A model generated the notes under the pieces. That model worked only from the letters and a program-made list of their open reading frames with translations, did no database searches and was not told where the DNA came from. 64,000 bases of DNA, taken from contig NZ_JAERJP010000011.1 of NCBI RefSeq assembly GCF_018257575.1, positions 62,001 through 126,000 of the forward strand, given 5' to 3'. Position 1 is the first letter of the stretch, and each line of letters starts with the position of its first letter. The position numbers and the translations under genes are program-made. This DNA is from Tatumella sp. JGM91 (GTDB taxonomy: Bacteria > Pseudomonadota > Gammaproteobacteria > Enterobacterales > Enterobacteriaceae). Of this stretch, positions 1-9,771 are shown in pieces.

Positions 1-360
1 GGTGTTTACGGTATCGTGGCATTAATTGTCAGAATTGATGACTTTGGCTACTGGCTGCAACAGAAAACATCATCTGTCGCTCGGCGTACGGGGGACGGAT
101 TACTGGTGCTGGCACCGTTGCTGATGAAGATTTTGTCGGTAGTCGGTACACTGGCAATGTTACTGGTCGGTGGCGGGATAGCGATACACGGTATACCCTG
201 GTTACACCACTGGGTTGAACAACTCAGCCGCCCGGCGGGGAGCCTGTGGTTATCAGTACTGAGCAGCACGGCCGCCCCACTGGTTACCGGAGCGATAATT
301 GGGTCGATTGTGCTGTGTCTGGTGAAACTGTTTGGAAAAATCCGTCGTGAACAGGTATAA
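1..360 (+). CDS. yedI: YedI, DUF808 family inner-membrane protein (3' part only)
   Basis: The frame is open from base 1, so the 5' part lies outside the window. The 119 visible residues match what I remember of the C-terminal third of E. coli YedI: an IDDxGYWL segment, then LMKxLSxVGTLAMxLVGGGI and a HGI motif. Two hydrophobic stretches (about residues 40-65 and 85-108) are membrane segments. The molecular function of DUF808 proteins is unknown. A methionine-like start could be read at base 16, but conserved sequence continues upstream of it in frame, so this is a truncated view and not a short gene. In E. coli the gene also lies near dsrB and rcsA. Confidence 0.9.
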   Translation, partial: GVYGIVALIVRIDDFGYWLQQKTSSVARRTGDGLLVLAPLLMKILSVVGTLAMLLVGGGIAIHGIPWLHHWVEQLSRPAGSLWLSVLSSTAAPLVTGAIIGSIVLCLVKLFGKIRREQV

Positions 361-394
361 CTGGCACGGCATGTGAGTAGCGGAGTAACAGAGA

Positions 395-526
395 ATGAGC
401 GACGATATTTTTGAATTTGACATTGATGCACAACTGGCCGATGCAGAAGCCAAAGCACAGCAAAAAGCCACTGAAATTCCGGCGGATCTCAGTGACGAGG
501 CTGATTGCGAAGGCTGCAAAATCTGA
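395..526 (+). CDS. Small acidic hypothetical protein (43 aa)
   Basis: A 43-codon frame starts 34 bases after yedI, begins MSDDIFEFDID and ends with a Cys-x2-Cys motif (CEGCKI). It is rich in Asp, Glu and Ala and has no hydrophobic segment. It lies between yedI and a strong hairpin terminator on the same strand, so it may be the last gene of a yedI transcript. A purine-rich GGAG lies about 10 bases before the ATG. I do not recognise the family. The cysteine pair at the very end and the position before the terminator are the reasons for calling it real. Confidence 0.55.
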   Translation: MSDDIFEFDIDAQLADAEAKAQQKATEIPADLSDEADCEGCKI

Positions 527-555
527 GTCTGTGAGCAATGGTATCTATAGACAGT

Positions 556-592
556 AAAACAGGACAACCTTCGGGTTGTCCTGTTTTGTTTT
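556..592 (+). terminator. Rho-independent terminator
   Basis: A perfect stem (AAAACAGGACAACC / GGTTGTCCTGTTTT) closes a TTCG tetraloop and is followed by TGTTTT. It sits 30 bases after the 43-codon gene and before dsrB. The A-run on its left could let it act on both strands. Confidence 0.9.
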
Positions 593-629
593 GACCCGGT
601 AGTCAGATAAAGCCAGCAGAGGACAGCAC

Positions 630-824
630 ATGCAGACAGGTGAGTGGGTAACGGTAAAAACCGCAGACGGGCCACGGCGTAAGGGTAAAGTACTGGCGGT
701 GGAAACATTCAGTGAAGGTGTTATGTTTCTGGTCGCTCTGGATGATTACCCGAAGGGGGTCTGGTTCTTTAATGAAAAGAACGATCCTGACGGGATATTT
801 GTCGAACCCGGGCAAGGCGATTAA
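630..824 (+). CDS. dsrB: DsrB family protein
   Basis: A 64-residue protein that aligns over its whole length with E. coli DsrB: VTVKTxxGPRRxGxVLAVExFSEGxMxLVxLxDYPxGxWFFNE, then DGIFVE. The product is small and soluble with no assigned biochemical role; in E. coli it is listed with the RpoS/DsrA region. The start ATG is preceded by AGAGGA. It converges on rcsA, as in E. coli. I looked for the DsrA small RNA in the flanking spacers and did not recognise it. Confidence 0.92.
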   Translation: MQTGEWVTVKTADGPRRKGKVLAVETFSEGVMFLVALDDYPKGVWFFNEKNDPDGIFVEPGQGD

Positions 825-839
825 CCTGCACAGGCAGCC

Positions 840-867
840 CGCAGCAGAGCATATCCGCTCTGCTGCG
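840..867. other. Perfect 11-bp hairpin between convergent dsrB and rcsA
   Basis: CGCAGCAGAGC pairs with GCTCTGCTGCG around a six-base loop. It sits in the 56-base gap between the 3' ends of dsrB and rcsA. No clear U-run follows the stem on either strand, so it may be a weak bidirectional terminator or an mRNA 3'-end stabiliser. Confidence 0.6.
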
Positions 868-880
868 TAAAAAACGGCTG

Positions 881-1513
881 TCAGTGTCCGGAATGAAGAC
901 CAGTGGTCAGCGTCTGAGTCAGTTTCACCAGATGATAAATTACCTGTTTATTCTGCGTCTTAATTTTTTTCTTAATATTGCCTTTATGGGAAGAGATAGT
1001 TTTTGCTTTTATCTGCATCAGCCCGGCAATTTGTAAGGTGTCGTAGCCGGACATCCACATTTTCAGCATATCTGATTCTGCACGGCTTAAAGCCACCGGT
1101 TTCGCGACTGGCTGACGGCTACGGCGTGAGAATTTTTTGCCTGTTTTGCTCAGATAAGGGGAGATAAGACGTTCCAGTGAAAGTTTATCCAGTGCCTTGG
1201 TGGTGACAATAATATTCTCACGCAGATAGAGGTGATCGCTGAAATGACTGTTAGGCAATGCCATAAAAATAAAAAATACAGTATCGGGATATTGAGCGAT
1301 GACTTTTTTAATTTCTGAGTTTTCCCGGCAATGGTTATCCAGACATTGTTCAGAAATAAATACCAGAGAAGGTGTTAAACTATCCAGTGTGCATTTCAAT
1401 TGTTGCGGATTAATGACATCCTGACAGCAGTGGCTTATTACTCCTTGCGAATTAAGATACTCTTTTAATCCGGTCCGGGTGAAATGACATGGATCGATAA
1501 TAACGCTTGACAT
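881..1513 (-). CDS. rcsA: RcsA, auxiliary activator of the Rcs phosphorelay
   Basis: A 210-residue LuxR/FixJ-type regulator. The C-terminal helix-turn-helix lies at about residues 142-200 (LSRAESDMLKMWMSGYDTLQIA, then KAKTISSHKGNIKKKI). The N-terminal domain lacks the phospho-acceptor pattern of a true receiver, as expected of RcsA. RcsA forms a heterodimer with RcsB that activates capsule genes and represses flhDC. The length is close to the 207 residues of E. coli RcsA, and the position beyond fliR on the same strand is the E. coli arrangement. The 273-base spacer upstream (1514-1786) should hold its promoter; I could not place an RcsAB box there with confidence. Confidence 0.93.
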   Translation of the reverse strand: MSSVIIDPCHFTRTGLKEYLNSQGVISHCCQDVINPQQLKCTLDSLTPSLVFISEQCLDNHCRENSEIKKVIAQYPDTVFFIFMALPNSHFSDHLYLRENIIVTTKALDKLSLERLISPYLSKTGKKFSRRSRQPVAKPVALSRAESDMLKMWMSGYDTLQIAGLMQIKAKTISSHKGNIKKKIKTQNKQVIYHLVKLTQTLTTGLHSGH

Positions 1514-1786
1514 AAATATGTTCCTGCCCGAATGAAAAAATCACACATACACGCGAAATACAAAACACATCCGGCAGGAAGGTTTAGTATTAGCAAAAAG
1601 TATCACAAAAGCATCCGGTGTCTGAAAAAAGTACAGCAATGTTTTTATAAGATTTTTATTTATATGCCAGGGTATAGTTCATCAGGCTCAGGTGATGAAT
1701 GGCCCCACCAGCGTATTGTATTATTATAATCCCGCAAGCAAATCATTAGCCGGGACAGAGTATCAGCCAGTTCCTGTGAATACCAG

Positions 1787-2563
1787 TCATTGTAATAATA
1801 TTCCGCTCAGTTGCTCTGATATTCGACTAAATAACTGACTGGTATAAGGTATAAACCATGGAAATAATAACCTGCTGCTGAGAATACCGAGGGTCAGTGT
1901 CAGGGGGAACCCGACCACGAATACCGATAATTGTGGTGACATGCGGTTAAGCAAGCCAAGAGTCAGGTTCAGGGTCAGCAGAAACATAATCAATGGCAGG
2001 GCCAGCCGCAGGGCACTGCTGAATATTATTGCCGCGAACTGGCACAGGGCGTTGACTCCCCCCGGTGACAGAGAGCGAACGCCGACGGGCAGAGCAGAAA
2101 AAGACTCTGTCACTGTTTCCAGTAACCACAGGTGACCATTAAAACTGAGGAACAATAACAGGGCCAGCATATAATAAATCCGGGCCAGTACCGATACAGT
2201 ACTGTGACTGGACTGATCATAGAATGAGGCAAATGACAGTCCCATCTGCAGGCCAGTAACTTCACCCGCCAGCCGGACCGCGGCGAAAGCAAATGTCATC
2301 CCCCAGCCAAGCGCGGTTCCAATCATATATTGCTGACCGAGGGTCAGTACCCCCGACAGGGAAAATAACGGAATACCACTGGCTGGCAGTAGCGGGGTAA
2401 TCAGCCCGGAAATGGCCAGCGCCAGCCCTGTTTTTACCCGCGGACTGACCTGTTTTTCGCTCAGCAACGGGGCGGCGCTGATCAGGGCCAGAATCCGGCA
2501 GAAAGGCCAGAAAAAATCACTGACCATGGACGGTAGCTGGCTGATACTGACAGGGGGCATCAT
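1787..2563 (-). CDS. fliR: Flagellar export apparatus protein FliR
   Basis: A 258-residue, highly hydrophobic protein with about six membrane segments. Family signatures include FAAVRLAGEVTGLQMGLSFA, LLFLSFNGHLWL and TLNLTLGLLNRMSPQLSVFVVGFPLT. FliR is part of the inner-membrane export gate with FliP and FliQ. I chose the ATG at 2563, two bases after the fliQ stop, because the first residues then align with E. coli FliR; an upstream in-frame ATG at 2635 would overlap fliQ by about 70 bases. It is the last gene of the fliLMNOPQR unit. Confidence 0.95.
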   Translation of the reverse strand: MMPPVSISQLPSMVSDFFWPFCRILALISAAPLLSEKQVSPRVKTGLALAISGLITPLLPASGIPLFSLSGVLTLGQQYMIGTALGWGMTFAFAAVRLAGEVTGLQMGLSFASFYDQSSHSTVSVLARIYYMLALLLFLSFNGHLWLLETVTESFSALPVGVRSLSPGGVNALCQFAAIIFSSALRLALPLIMFLLTLNLTLGLLNRMSPQLSVFVVGFPLTLTLGILSSRLLFPWFIPYTSQLFSRISEQLSGILLQ

Positions 2564-2565
2564 CT

Positions 2566-2835
2566 CTAGCTCGTCGCAAAAGCCACGGAAGTCAGAATGC
2601 TGCGCATATATTCCAGTAAAAGATTCAGCATCCACGGGCCGGCAATCAGCAGGGTCAGCACCACAGCCAGAATTTTCGGGATAAAAGATAACGTTTGTTC
2701 ATTAATCTGGGTGGCGGCCTGCAATAAACTGATCACTAATCCGCTGACCAGTGCCGCCAGCAATGGCGGGGATGCCAGCAACAATGCGACTTTCATCGCA
2801 TTTTGTCCTACGGACATCACAGCTTCAGGAGACAT
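2566..2835 (-). CDS. fliQ: Flagellar export apparatus protein FliQ
   Basis: 89 residues, the usual FliQ length, with two long hydrophobic segments (about 17-40 and 52-75). Conserved elements include MSPEAVMSVGQNAMKVALLLASP, LQAATQINEQTLSFIPK and the following LLIAGPWM. It belongs to the FliPQR core of the type III flagellar secretion gate. It lies between fliP (39 bases upstream) and fliR (two bases downstream), which implies co-translation with fliR. Confidence 0.96.
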   Translation of the reverse strand: MSPEAVMSVGQNAMKVALLLASPPLLAALVSGLVISLLQAATQINEQTLSFIPKILAVVLTLLIAGPWMLNLLLEYMRSILTSVAFATS

Positions 2836-2874
2836 CAGCTATTCCTTATCAGGTTTAAACGGTAATCCGCAGGG

Positions 2875-3603
2875 TTATTGAATAAAACTCTGTGCCAGTG
2901 AACCAATCAGCACCTGCCAGCCATTAGCCAGCACAAATAACATCAGCTTAAAGGGTAAAGAAATCGTTGCCGGGGGCACCATCATCATTCCCAGCGCCAT
3001 CAGTATGCTGGCGACCACTAAATCGATAATCAGGAACGGAATAAATACTGTAAAGCCAATCCTGAAGGCTGTCTTTAATTCGCTGGTGATATAGGCCGGA
3101 ACAAGAATACGCATAGGAACATCTTCGGGACGCTGGATTGGCGGATGCTTCGCCAGCCGGACAAACAGGGCCAAATCTGATTCACGGGTTTGTTTCAGCA
3201 TAAACCGGGCCAGCGGACGGCTGCCTGCAGCCAGTGCCTCTCCGGCAGGCAGCCGGTTTTCACTGAAAGGCAGCCAGGCCTGCTGGTATACCTGGTCGAG
3301 GGTCGGTGACATCACAAAAAAAGTCAGAAACAGAGCCAGCCCGAGCATCACCTGGTTCGGCGGGGCCGACGGCGTGCCAAGTGCACTGCGTAACAGGCCA
3401 AAGACAATAATTATTCGGGTAAAGCTGGTCATCATCAGTAAGGCCGCCGGTAGCAGTGTCAGTGCCCCGATAAACACCAGAGTTTGCACCGGCAGGGGCC
3501 AGTCCGGACTGTCAGCCGTCAGTGATTGTAATGGCACGGGTGCCCCATATCCCGCGGCGGGGATCAGACAAAGTAATAACAGACAGGGCAGTGACAATTT
3601 CAT
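2875..3603 (-). CDS. fliP: Flagellar export apparatus protein FliP
   Basis: 242 residues with an N-terminal cleavable signal sequence ([18 protein letters not shown]), unusual among inner-membrane proteins but characteristic of FliP. Conserved stretches are [43 protein letters not shown] and the C-terminal [26 protein letters not shown]. FliP, FliQ and FliR form the helical export gate complex. The start codon shares one base with the fliO stop at 3603. Confidence 0.96.
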   Translation of the reverse strand: MKLSLPCLLLLCLIPAAGYGAPVPLQSLTADSPDWPLPVQTLVFIGALTLLPAALLMMTSFTRIIIVFGLLRSALGTPSAPPNQVMLGLALFLTFFVMSPTLDQVYQQAWLPFSENRLPAGEALAAGSRPLARFMLKQTRESDLALFVRLAKHPPIQRPEDVPMRILVPAYITSELKTAFRIGFTVFIPFLIIDLVVASILMALGMMMVPPATISLPFKLMLFVLANGWQVLIGSLAQSFIQ

Positions 3604-3992
3604 TATCGGTATCCTCTATGTGTCAGCAGCGTCTGTAAGCGCAGCAGAAAAGTCTGGCTGTCGGTGGCCGGAGAAGCAGGCGCCGCGGGCGGCTCTGTGG
3701 CAGGTAATGTGTAAAGGTGGGTGATTTGCTGAGCTGTTACCCCCAGTACCAGCTGGCAGTCAGACAATGCTACCACCACAATTTTCTCATGCTGACCTAC
3801 GACAAGGCTGTCATTGATCTGTAGCCCGCTACGGCCCGTATGGCGGGTAATGCGCTGTTTTTTAAGCAGCCAGCGCAGGGCAAACAGCACCGCCAGTAAC
3901 ACCAGTAAAACAGCACTGGTGTGGGCGATATCCTGTAGCGCGAACAGGTTGTCGGATGGAACAGGCGTACCGGTTAATGATTGCAGTGGCAT
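3603..3992 (-). CDS. fliO: Flagellar biosynthesis protein FliO
   Basis: 129 residues: a single membrane segment (about 27-45, [20 protein letters not shown]) followed by the FliO cytoplasmic domain with [19 protein letters not shown]. FliO assists FliP complex assembly and is weakly conserved in general, so the position between fliN and fliP carries much of the weight. Two bases separate it from fliN. Confidence 0.9.
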   Translation of the reverse strand: MPLQSLTGTPVPSDNLFALQDIAHTSAVLLVLLAVLFALRWLLKKQRITRHTGRSGLQINDSLVVGQHEKIVVVALSDCQLVLGVTAQQITHLYTLPATEPPAAPASPATDSQTFLLRLQTLLTHRGYR

Positions 3993-3994
3993 GA

Positions 3995-4399
3995 TTAGCG
4001 GCTCAGACGACGCATACGTTCTGACGGGGTGATAATATCGGTGATCCTGACGCCATATTTATCGTTAACCACCACCACTTCCCCCTGGGCTATCAGATAA
4101 CTATTGATCAGAATATCCAGAGGTTCACCGGCCAGCCCTTCCAGCGGGACGATCGATCCCCGCGTCAGACGCAGCAGATCTTTAATGGTCATCCGGGTCC
4201 GGCCCAGCTCCACCGTCAGCCGTACCGGAACATCCATAATCAGGCTGACATCCTGTGCTTCCGCCGTGTCCGGGGCATCCTCGCTGGCGGTCTGCGGCGG
4301 GACAGTGTCGGTCACTGTAGCCGCCTGTTGCTGCATAGCCTCGGCCCACAGGTCCTGCTCTGGCCCGTTATTTTCTGACGGATGCTGTATATCACTCAT
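3995..4399 (-). CDS. fliN: Flagellar motor switch protein FliN
   Basis: 134 residues: an acidic, disordered N-terminus (to about 50), then the SpoA/CheC-like C-ring domain with MDVPVRLTVELGRTRMTIKDLLRL, GEPLDILINSYLIAQGEVVVVNDKYGVRITDI. FliN polymerises at the base of the C ring with FliM and docks the FliH/FliI export ATPase. Its start overlaps the 3' end of fliM by eight bases. Confidence 0.95.
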   Translation of the reverse strand: MSDIQHPSENNGPEQDLWAEAMQQQAATVTDTVPPQTASEDAPDTAEAQDVSLIMDVPVRLTVELGRTRMTIKDLLRLTRGSIVPLEGLAGEPLDILINSYLIAQGEVVVVNDKYGVRITDIITPSERMRRLSR

Positions 4400-5399
4400 C
4401 AGGCTGATCCTCGTGCAAAGAGTGTAATGTCGGATTAATCAGTGTCAGTACACGCAGGGCATACTGGTCGTTTAAAATGCCATGCTGTCCGGTAAATACC
4501 GGCACATTATCGACATGTGCTGTCACATGCTGAGGCTTATCCAGTGGCAGGATATCCCCTGTTTTCAGGGTTAAAATCCGCGACAGGGGCAGGGCGATAT
4601 CGGCGAAGTGGGCGGTGACTTGCAGTGCTGAAAGCTGTACTTCTCTGACCAGGGTTTCACGCCACTGGCTATCTTCCTGACGGGAATTTTCCAGGGGAGG
4701 ATTCACCAGCAATTCGCGTAATGGTTCGATCATCGGAAATGGAATACAGATATTAAACTCACCCACCAGATTACCAATTTCTACCTGGAACGGGGTATTC
4801 ACCACAATATCGTTTGGTGACGTAGTGATATTAGTAAATTTGACCTGCATTTCTGAACGGACAAATTCTATTGATAACGGATAAATCGCCTGCCATGCTT
4901 CACTGTAGCTATCGAGTGCCAGTTTCAGCATCCGGTGGATCACCCGCTGTTCTGTATACGTAAATTCCCGGCCTTCAACTTTGGTCGGAAAGCGTCCATC
5001 GCCGCCAAACAGATTATCCACAGCGATAAACACCAGGCTGGGTGAGAACACCACCAGTGCGGTACCACGCAGGGGCTTCAGATGGATAAGGTTCAGGTTG
5101 GTCGGCACCGGTAAATTACGGGCAAACTCCTGATAGGGCTGAATATTAACCTGCCCGACGCTGATATCAGGGCTGCGGCGCAACAGATTAAATAATCCCA
5201 TCCTGAACTGGCGGGCAAAACGTTCATTAATAATTTCCAGCGCCTGCAGACGCTCACGCACAATCCGGCGCTGGGTCGCCGGGTCATAAGCTTTAACCGC
5301 TTCTTCGCCGTGCAGCGGGCTTGCTGTGCTGTCGTTACTGCCGTTATCGCCATTCAGGAGCTGGTCAATTTCAGCCTGAGAAAGAATATTGTCAGCCAT
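4392..5399 (-). CDS. fliM: Flagellar motor switch protein FliM
   Basis: 335 residues. The N-terminal CheY-P binding peptide (LSQAEIDQLLNG) is followed by the CheC-like middle domain (ALEIINERFARQFRMGLFNLLRRSPDIS) and a C-terminal SpoA domain. FliM links FliG to FliN in the rotor C ring and receives the chemotaxis signal. Three bases separate it from fliL. Confidence 0.96.
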   Translation of the reverse strand: MADNILSQAEIDQLLNGDNGSNDSTASPLHGEEAVKAYDPATQRRIVRERLQALEIINERFARQFRMGLFNLLRRSPDISVGQVNIQPYQEFARNLPVPTNLNLIHLKPLRGTALVVFSPSLVFIAVDNLFGGDGRFPTKVEGREFTYTEQRVIHRMLKLALDSYSEAWQAIYPLSIEFVRSEMQVKFTNITTSPNDIVVNTPFQVEIGNLVGEFNICIPFPMIEPLRELLVNPPLENSRQEDSQWRETLVREVQLSALQVTAHFADIALPLSRILTLKTGDILPLDKPQHVTAHVDNVPVFTGQHGILNDQYALRVLTLINPTLHSLHEDQPDE

Positions 5400-5402
5400 G
5401 GA

Positions 5403-5897
5403 TTATCTCAGAATAAAGGATGTGAAAAGTACATCGTTAATCACCTGTGGCGGCTGACCGGGTATAAATGACGGTGCCAGTACCTGTTTAATTTTTCCGG
5501 TCAGGTCATGCTTACCCTGTTCTGTTTCCAGATCCCGCTGATTCTGGCTGGTCAGCAGTAAAATCAGACGGCTGCGGACTTCCGGTAAATACTGGTTAAG
5601 CCGGTTGCGGGTCGCCTCATCGGGCAGGCGCAGAGTAAATCCGGCATACAGAACCTTGTCTTCATCGTCGGGGGTACTGGCTGGCAGATTCACCGTAAAG
5701 GCATCCAGCGCCAGGAATACCGGGCTGGCCGGGGGAAGGGCAGCGACAGTCGCTGTTTTTTTCTGCGTTCCCGGATCGGATTGTTTCATTTTCAGAAAAC
5801 TGTAACCGGCAATCGTGCAGGCAGCGATCAGAATCACAATAACCATCAGCGACAGTAACAGACGCTTTGCTGTTTTCTTTCTCGGGAGTGTAGTCAT
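5403..5897 (-). CDS. fliL: Flagellar basal body-associated protein FliL
   Basis: 164 residues: a short basic cytoplasmic tail, one membrane segment (about 13-32), and a periplasmic stomatin-like FliL domain (FTVNLP, LYAGFTLRL, VRSRLILLLTSQ). FliL rings surround the stator and stabilise the motor. It is the first gene of the fliLMNOPQR unit and is separated from fliK by 160 bases, where a promoter may lie. Confidence 0.93.
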   Translation of the reverse strand: MTTLPRKKTAKRLLLSLMVIVILIAACTIAGYSFLKMKQSDPGTQKKTATVAALPPASPVFLALDAFTVNLPASTPDDEDKVLYAGFTLRLPDEATRNRLNQYLPEVRSRLILLLTSQNQRDLETEQGKHDLTGKIKQVLAPSFIPGQPPQVINDVLFTSFILR

Positions 5898-6057
5898 TAG
5901 CTAAATCAGTTCCTTGATAGAGGTAAATCTTTGCTGCTGCCCGGGATTATCACGGGTTAATCACCGGACAATGGGCCGAAAAGAGCCTGTTTCTGAACAG
6001 AGAGCAGCATACTTCCGGATATACCGGTACCATCAGCCAGGGTGATGACACAGCGTT

Positions 6058-7233
6058 TCAGGCGAAGAGGTCGACCCGGCCGTCGGTCAGTGTCAGCATC
6101 CTGACGCCGGCAGTGTTATGCATCACCGGCGGATCTTCGCTGGCCAGCGAGCTGCCGGCAGGGGAGCCCGACGGGTATTGTCGGCTATCCGGCGGGGTAA
6201 ACATTGACGACGATGAGGGGTCCTCGTTACCGACGAAACTTCCTCCCAGACTGATACCATTCCCGGCCAGTGCATGTCGCAGGTCGGGTAATGCCGCTTC
6301 CAGTACCGTTCTGACCTGGCTGTGGCCGGACAATAACGTCAGGTACGCCTGATCGCTTTTCATCACCAGCGAAATTTTCAGACTGCCGAGTTCCTGCGGA
6401 TGTAAGCGCAGTTCCGCCGTGTGTAAGCCTTGCTGATGCATAAAAATCACCTGACGGCTCAGTTGTTGTTGCCATGCCGGGTTGTCCGCGGGAACACTTA
6501 CCGGTGTGCTGGCGGTCATCGCCCGCCCGGCAGCCAGAGGCCCCCCGTTATCGCTGCATAAGGCGATGATCGACGGCAAGTGAGTGTGTGCAGTGGACGC
6601 TGAGACCGGTGCCGGCCGGATATGGTCACTGACCGGCGCCGGACTGGCCTGCGGCACCCTGAACAATGGTATGGGCGGCACCGACTGGCGGGGCCCGGCC
6701 GCAAGGGGTGTTTCTGCCGTCAACGGATGCTGCCCCCTCGCTGGCGCAGCCGGTGCTGGCCGTTTGCCGGTTACCGGTAAGTGCTGGCGGGAATCCCCGC
6801 CGGGCAGGACAGGGAACCGCGACTGTCGGGGGAGATGTTGGTCAGACGACTGCGTCATGATATCTGTGGCGGCGGGCGGAAGATGACGCGGGGATGCAGA
6901 CCGGTGGTCTGGCAGACCCGTGCTTGTCAGCGGGCCTGCCAGACGTTCCCGCAGTTCTGTCCCGGCTGGAGGCATCAGCCTGCCGGGGATAACCGGTGTT
7001 GTCAGCATGGCCAGCAATGGCGTGATATGACTGGCGGTGATGTTATTACCGGACGGCAGAACTGTCGCCTTTTTCGCGATCGGGTGGCGGCCGGATTTAG
7101 CGGTTATCAGCCCGTCAGGCGAGGAAATCAGGTCGGAGAAAGGCCAGGCCGCGACGGGTTTTCCCGCAGACAGGTTGTTACTGTGGCTACTGATTTTATT
7201 CAGCGCCTGCGCCAGGATAATCAGCTGCGACAT
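6058..7233 (-). CDS. fliK: Flagellar hook-length control protein FliK
   Basis: 391 residues. The long proline, alanine and serine-rich N-terminal part is the molecular ruler. The conserved C-terminal substrate-switching domain (about 255-330) contains QQLSRQVIFMHQQGLHTAELRLHPQELGSLKISL, the Flg_hook signature. FliK is secreted during hook assembly and flips the FlhB export specificity at the correct length. The start overlaps the fliJ stop by 13 bases. Confidence 0.92.
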   Translation of the reverse strand: MSQLIILAQALNKISSHSNNLSAGKPVAAWPFSDLISSPDGLITAKSGRHPIAKKATVLPSGNNITASHITPLLAMLTTPVIPGRLMPPAGTELRERLAGPLTSTGLPDHRSASPRHLPPAATDIMTQSSDQHLPRQSRFPVLPGGDSRQHLPVTGKRPAPAAPARGQHPLTAETPLAAGPRQSVPPIPLFRVPQASPAPVSDHIRPAPVSASTAHTHLPSIIALCSDNGGPLAAGRAMTASTPVSVPADNPAWQQQLSRQVIFMHQQGLHTAELRLHPQELGSLKISLVMKSDQAYLTLLSGHSQVRTVLEAALPDLRHALAGNGISLGGSFVGNEDPSSSSMFTPPDSRQYPSGSPAGSSLASEDPPVMHNTAGVRMLTLTDGRVDLFA

Positions 7234-7673
7234 GATTGTGCTCCGTGAAAACGGCGGGCAGAAAATTCATCAGTCAGTTTTTGCTGTTGTCGCTGTTGCT
7301 GCGCATTCAGGCGTTGCTGATGGCGGTGCAGCAATGTCTGCAACGCATTCAGTCGTTGTTTTTTGCTCTGCCAGTACGCCAGTGCGCTGGCGATATACTG
7401 CTCACCCTGTTGTATTGCCTGCTGCTGCAGGCTGATCGCCTGTTGCACCGCAGGAAGAAACTGCTGATAGTCATCCCAGTGGCCGACAGGCATCCCCGGT
7501 TGTATCTTCTGGTGCAGGTATTGCTGGTAATCCTGATAGTAACCGGTCAGCAGTTGTTGCTGGTTCAGGGCCTGTTGCTGTGCCGATTGCAGCTGACCCA
7601 GTTGCCGGGCTGCGTTGTCGGCCTGGTTGCTGGCCAGCTCACAAAGGGTGACAAGTACGGGGCGGTTATTCAT
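7221..7673 (-). CDS. fliJ: Flagellar export chaperone FliJ
   Basis: 150 residues, predicted to be almost wholly alpha-helical coiled coil and unusually rich in Gln (runs of QQ across residues 25-135). FliJ is the gamma-subunit-like stalk that inserts into the FliI hexamer and activates the export gate. Length and position (between fliI and fliK, overlapping both) fit. The Gln richness is greater than in E. coli FliJ. Confidence 0.9.
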   Translation of the reverse strand: MNNRPVLVTLCELASNQADNAARQLGQLQSAQQQALNQQQLLTGYYQDYQQYLHQKIQPGMPVGHWDDYQQFLPAVQQAISLQQQAIQQGEQYIASALAYWQSKKQRLNALQTLLHRHQQRLNAQQQRQQQKLTDEFSARRFHGAQSCRS

Positions 7674-9043
7674 GACTGTTCCTCCGGACGACTAAACAAA
7701 TGTTCCAGCTGCTCACAGGCAGACGCATAACTGCAATACTGCCGGATACCCTGTTGCAGATAAGCGGTCATTACCTGATGCAGTCTGATCGCTTCATCCA
7801 GCAACGGATCGCTGCCAGAGACATACGCACCGACACTGATCAAATCATGGTTGCGCTGCCAGGCTGAAAGCAGTTGCTTACAATAACGTGCCTGTTGCAG
7901 TTGTGATCCACTGACTAATTCATACATTACACGGCTTATTGACGCTTCAATGTCGATGGCCGGATAATGGCCTGCCTCGGCAAGTTGCCGTGACAGGACA
8001 ATATGGCCGTCGAGAATAGCCCTGGCCGCATCGGCAATCGGGTCCTGGGGATCATCACCTTCGGTCAGTACCGTATAAAAGGCAGTAACCGATCCCTTGC
8101 CATCATCACCGTTGCCCGCCCGTTCGACCAGAGCCGGTAAACGGGCAAAGACTGAAGGAGGGTACCCGCGGGTTGCCGGAGGTTCACCCATCGCCAGGGC
8201 TATTTCCCGCTGGGCCATCGCATAACGAGTCAGGGAGTCCATAATTAACAACACATGCTGACCGCGATCACGGAAATCTTCAGCAATCCGTGTCGCGTAG
8301 GCAGCTCCCTGCATACGCAGTAAGGGCGAAAGGTCGGCCGGAGCCGCAATCACCACCGAACGTGCCAGACCTTCTGCACCGAGAATATTGTCAATAAAAT
8401 CTTTGACTTCCCGTCCACGCTCCCCAATCAACCCGACCACAATCACATCCGCGCGGGTATAACGGGCCATCATTCCCAGCAGCACGCTTTTCCCGACCCC
8501 GGATCCGGCAAACAGCCCCATGCGCTGACCACGGCCAACGGTCAGCAACCCGTTAATCGCGCGGATCCCCGTATCCAGCACCTGCTGAATCGGTGTGCGT
8601 TGCAGCGGGTTTATCGGGCGACTGCACAGGGATCCGTAATCAGTCACCCGCGGCGGGGGCAGGTTATCCAGCGGGCGGCCATTACTGTCGAGCACCCGGC
8701 CGAGCAGCGACGGGCCGAGGGGCAGTTGTTTCCCTTCGCCATTACCGGTATGACTCTGTCCGGCAGCAAACACTCTGGCTCCGGGTGTCAGTCCGTCGGT
8801 ATTTTCCAGCGGCATCAGGAACAGCTTATGGTGACTGAATCCGACGACTTCGGTCTCGGCCGGAGGTGCATTCCTGCGCTCAATCAGACAGACCGCCCCC
8901 AGCGGTAATATCAGTCCGCTGGCTTCCAGCACCAGCCCCGTGGCCCGGGTCAGTTGCCCGTAGCGCCGGACCTCTGGCAGAGACAGTAATGATGTTTCAA
9001 AACGATCCAGTTGTTGCAGCCAGCGTTCGAAAGGATATTGCAT
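7670..9043 (-). CDS. fliI: Flagellum-specific ATPase FliI
   Basis: 457 residues, the same length as the E. coli protein. Walker A (GSGVGKS), Walker B ([17 protein letters not shown]) and the conserved [11 protein letters not shown] and [18 protein letters not shown] segments are present. FliI is an F1-beta-like ATPase that energises export with FliH and FliJ. I set the start at 9043 (MQYPFERWL), where ATGA overlaps the fliH stop; 31 more in-frame codons upstream lie within fliH and do not match the family. Confidence 0.96.
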   Translation of the reverse strand: MQYPFERWLQQLDRFETSLLSLPEVRRYGQLTRATGLVLEASGLILPLGAVCLIERRNAPPAETEVVGFSHHKLFLMPLENTDGLTPGARVFAAGQSHTGNGEGKQLPLGPSLLGRVLDSNGRPLDNLPPPRVTDYGSLCSRPINPLQRTPIQQVLDTGIRAINGLLTVGRGQRMGLFAGSGVGKSVLLGMMARYTRADVIVVGLIGERGREVKDFIDNILGAEGLARSVVIAAPADLSPLLRMQGAAYATRIAEDFRDRGQHVLLIMDSLTRYAMAQREIALAMGEPPATRGYPPSVFARLPALVERAGNGDDGKGSVTAFYTVLTEGDDPQDPIADAARAILDGHIVLSRQLAEAGHYPAIDIEASISRVMYELVSGSQLQQARYCKQLLSAWQRNHDLISVGAYVSGSDPLLDEAIRLHQVMTAYLQQGIRQYCSYASACEQLEHLFSRPEEQS

Positions 9044-9771
9044 CAGCAGGCTCCTGTTTGCGCTCTCTGACAAAGTGCCAGCCAGCGATCTGAGATGCTG
9101 CAATTCAGTTGGCCTTCCTCCCCCTGTAACAGGCAATCGCCGGGCTGCAGAGCAGTATCACCGGCCAGTTTCCAGCCACGGGCCGCGATTTGTTCGGCGA
9201 ATATTTTCTCCGCCAGTGGCAAATCCTGCGGATGAACCCGTAACTGTGGCGTTCCGCTGAACAGCGGGTCCTGTTCCAGCAAGCGGCTGATCTGCCTGGC
9301 AACCCGCTGGCTGTCACATTTAACCGCGTCACCGGTGATCTGTAAGGCAATCTGCAGTGCCAGCTGTAATAACCGGCTGGTGATAACCGCGTCGATTATC
9401 TGTAACGAATGGGCAAAACTTTCCGCCAGTTGGCGGATCTGTTGTTGTTCCGGTGCCGGCTGAGGTGGCGGCGGCAGCTGTCCGGCAGCCAGTTTCCCCT
9501 CGAGATATCCGGCCTGATGTCCGGATGTTTCACCGGCGGTAAATCCCTGCTGATAACCTTGCTGCCATATCTGCTGCCGCTGCTGCTCCGGCAAGGGTTC
9601 CGCGGGGGCGCAGGATGTTGTGAGCGGTGCACTGTTAATCACTTCAGCCGTATCCGGCTCTGCGGCGGACAGAGTTTCCGGCTCTGCTGCCACGGGAGCA
9701 GGCAGTTCAAAATGTTCGGGCTGCCATTTGCGCCAGTGCATATTTTCCGGTAACTCAGACGTAGGTTTCAT
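9043..9771 (-). CDS. fliH: Flagellar assembly protein FliH
   Basis: 242 residues. An N-terminal Trp-containing motif ([13 protein letters not shown]) binds FlhA/FliN in the family; then comes a Pro/Glu-rich linker, a glycine heptad region ([22 protein letters not shown]) and a C-terminal domain ending in [17 protein letters not shown]. FliH is the FliI stator and negative regulator. It overlaps fliG by 17 bases and is coupled to fliI by ATGA. Confidence 0.93.
   Translation of the reverse strand: MKPTSELPENMHWRKWQPEHFELPAPVAAEPETLSAAEPDTAEVINSAPLTTSCAPAEPLPEQQRQQIWQQGYQQGFTAGETSGHQAGYLEGKLAAGQLPPPPQPAPEQQQIRQLAESFAHSLQIIDAVITSRLLQLALQIALQITGDAVKCDSQRVARQISRLLEQDPLFSGTPQLRVHPQDLPLAEKIFAEQIAARGWKLAGDTALQPGDCLLQGEEGQLNCSISDRWLALCQRAQTGAC

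Noticed and set aside
527-629. Searched for a DsrA small RNA next to dsrB
   Set aside because: Only a single terminator hairpin is present; the characteristic DsrA stem-loops were not recognised.
1532-1729. 65-codon plus-strand frame upstream of rcsA
   Set aside because: No ribosome-binding site and no protein-like composition; it covers the region where the rcsA promoter should be.
6584-7730. Several long plus-strand frames opposite fliK and fliJ
   Set aside because: They mirror GC-rich, strongly conserved minus-strand flagellar genes and have no domain or start signal.
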